Assembly (NCBI GenBank): GCA_003233235.1
Contig: QILF01000156.1
Location: 1-34,112 of the forward strand
Length of the DNA: 34,112 bases
Reading direction: 5' to 3'
Source: Zetaproteobacteria bacterium
GTDB taxonomy: Bacteria > Pseudomonadota > Zetaproteobacteria > Mariprofundales > Mariprofundaceae
The notes under the pieces are model-generated. The model was not told the DNA's origin, did not search any database, and saw only the letters and a list, made by a program, of their open reading frames with translations. Shown here piece by piece: positions 33,056 through 34,112 of this stretch (within the stretch, counting starts at the first letter, position 1; every line of letters starts with the position of its first letter). A program made the translations under genes and the position numbers.

Positions 33056-34112
33056 ACCCACCGGATTCAAGGAATTTGAACGCGAGAACCTGAGCTATGC
33101 GCCGGTTGCTGATCGTATTACCCATTTCAAAGAGTTTTCCAGACTTCCCGAGGATATGAGCCGTCAGGGCGCGCGTTGCATGGATTGTGGCATTCCCTTC
33201 TGCCACAACGGTTGTCCGGTCAACAACCTGATTCCCGACTGGAATGACGCGGTTTATCGCGGCAATTGGCGCGAGGCGTTGGATATTCTGCATTCGACGA
33301 ATAATTTCCCGGAATTCACCGGTCGCATCTGCCCGGCACCGTGCGAGGAAGCGTGTACGGTTAATCTGATTGGCGATGCTGTCAGCATCAAGAATATCGA
33401 ACTGGCTATCATTGAAAAAGGTTGGGAGAACGACTGGATTGTCCCCGAAATCGCCGCCCATAAAACCGGCAAACGCATTGCTGTCGTCGGTTCAGGACCG
33501 GCAGGCATGGCCGCTGCCCAACAATTGGCGCGTGCCGGTCATGATGTGGTTTTATTCGAGAAAAGCGACCGTATCGGCGGCCTGATGCGCTATGGCATCC
33601 CGAATTTTAAATTCGAAAAGCAGGTGATTGATCGTCGATTGGCACAGATGCATGCCGAAGGGGTCGAATTTCGCACCAATACCCATATCGGTGTCGATAT
33701 ACCTGCCAAACAACTACTCGACGAATTCGATGCGGTGGTGCTTTCCGGCGGTGCCGAAAAATCGCGCGACCTCCCTGTGCCCGGGCGCGACTTAAACGGC
33801 ATCCATTTTGCGATGGATTTCCTGCCGATGAACACCCAACGCGCGCTCGGCGATAATATTCCTGACAGCGAATGGATTTCAGCCGAAGGCAAGCATGTCA
33901 TCGTAATTGGCGGCGGCGATACCGGCTCCGATTGCATCGGCACATCCAACCGTCACGGTGCAGAATCGGTGACCCAACTGGAAATCATGCCCATGCCGCC
34001 CGAAGTACCGAATAAACTGCTTACCTGGCCGAACTGGCCGATGAAAATGCGCACATCCACCTCGCAGGAAGAGGGCTGCGAGCGCGACTGGCAGATTTCG
34101 ACCAGACAATTC
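33048..34112 (+). CDS. gltD: Glutamate synthase small subunit, partial
   Basis: Open from ATG 33048 to the window end (355 codons; whole protein about 480). Feeds electrons from NADPH through FAD and Fe-S clusters to GltB. The N-terminal cysteines of two 4Fe-4S clusters are at 44, 47, 52, 56 ([13 protein letters not shown]) and 95, 99, 103 (CPAPCEEAC). The FAD fold is at [12 protein letters not shown] (about 145-156) and the NADPH fold at [13 protein letters not shown] (about 284-296). AGGAG eight bases upstream and the 8-base overlap with gltB fix the start. Confidence 0.97.
   Translation, partial: MGKPTGFKEFERENLSYAPVADRITHFKEFSRLPEDMSRQGARCMDCGIPFCHNGCPVNNLIPDWNDAVYRGNWREALDILHSTNNFPEFTGRICPAPCEEACTVNLIGDAVSIKNIELAIIEKGWENDWIVPEIAAHKTGKRIAVVGSGPAGMAAAQQLARAGHDVVLFEKSDRIGGLMRYGIPNFKFEKQVIDRRLAQMHAEGVEFRTNTHIGVDIPAKQLLDEFDAVVLSGGAEKSRDLPVPGRDLNGIHFAMDFLPMNTQRALGDNIPDSEWISAEGKHVIVIGGGDTGSDCIGTSNRHGAESVTQLEIMPMPPEVPNKLLTWPNWPMKMRTSTSQEEGCERDWQISTRQF

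Overview
The window comes from a Gram-negative proteobacterium. It encodes LolB, an LptF-type permease, an LPS-type heptosyltransferase, and the run TPR lipoprotein–lolB–ispE–tRNA-Gln–prs–rplY–pth–ychF, an order known from Gammaproteobacteria such as Pseudomonas. I cannot fix the genus. A zetaproteobacterial or gammaproteobacterial chromosome fits, but that is inference.

Bases 1 to about 10,430 are visibly richer in A+T than the rest and form a layered, partly decayed defence island. In order it holds: the 3' end of an IS4-family insertion sequence; a reverse transcriptase whose first codons were removed by that insertion; a Kiwa-like pair (KwaA-like membrane protein and DUF4868/KwaB-like protein); the C-terminal stub of a RecG-like/AlbA-type ATP-binding regulator; a stub of fic; an Abi_2 abortive-infection gene preceded by a strong RNA hairpin that resembles an abiF-type RNA; a badly broken fic gene carrying two short palindromes and a 162-bp MITE; rhuM; and hsdR of a type I restriction system. 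hsdM and hsdS are not in the window. A remnant addiction-module toxin (about 10,500-10,705) marks the edge of the island.

From about 10,800 the sequence is dense housekeeping DNA. An ICMT-family methyltransferase and a GT9 heptosyltransferase point right. Between them and lptF lies a 346-bp MITE, itself split by a fold-back element; it is a sibling of the element in fic. The leftward operon dppB-like–dppC-like–nagZ–lptF pairs peptide-type permeases with peptidoglycan recycling. A DUF4399 gene with a clear terminator follows, divergent from a rightward run: JAMM peptidase, LbcA-like TPR lipoprotein, lolB and ispE. ispE ends inside the tRNA-Gln gene. Next come prs, then rplY–pth–ychF behind a good sigma-70 promoter and a leader hairpin.

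On the left-pointing strand, panB–panC–panD–apbE (pantothenate synthesis plus flavin transfer) are tightly coupled. They diverge from gltB–gltD (glutamate synthase); gltD runs off the end of the window. Overlaps of the ATGA type or of 8 bp link most neighbours, so several start sites can be fixed by coupling.

The most interesting items are the RT/Kiwa-like cassette cut by an IS, the Abi_2 gene with its RNA hairpin inserted between two fic 5' ends, and a family of IS5-like miniature elements at three or four sites in the window.
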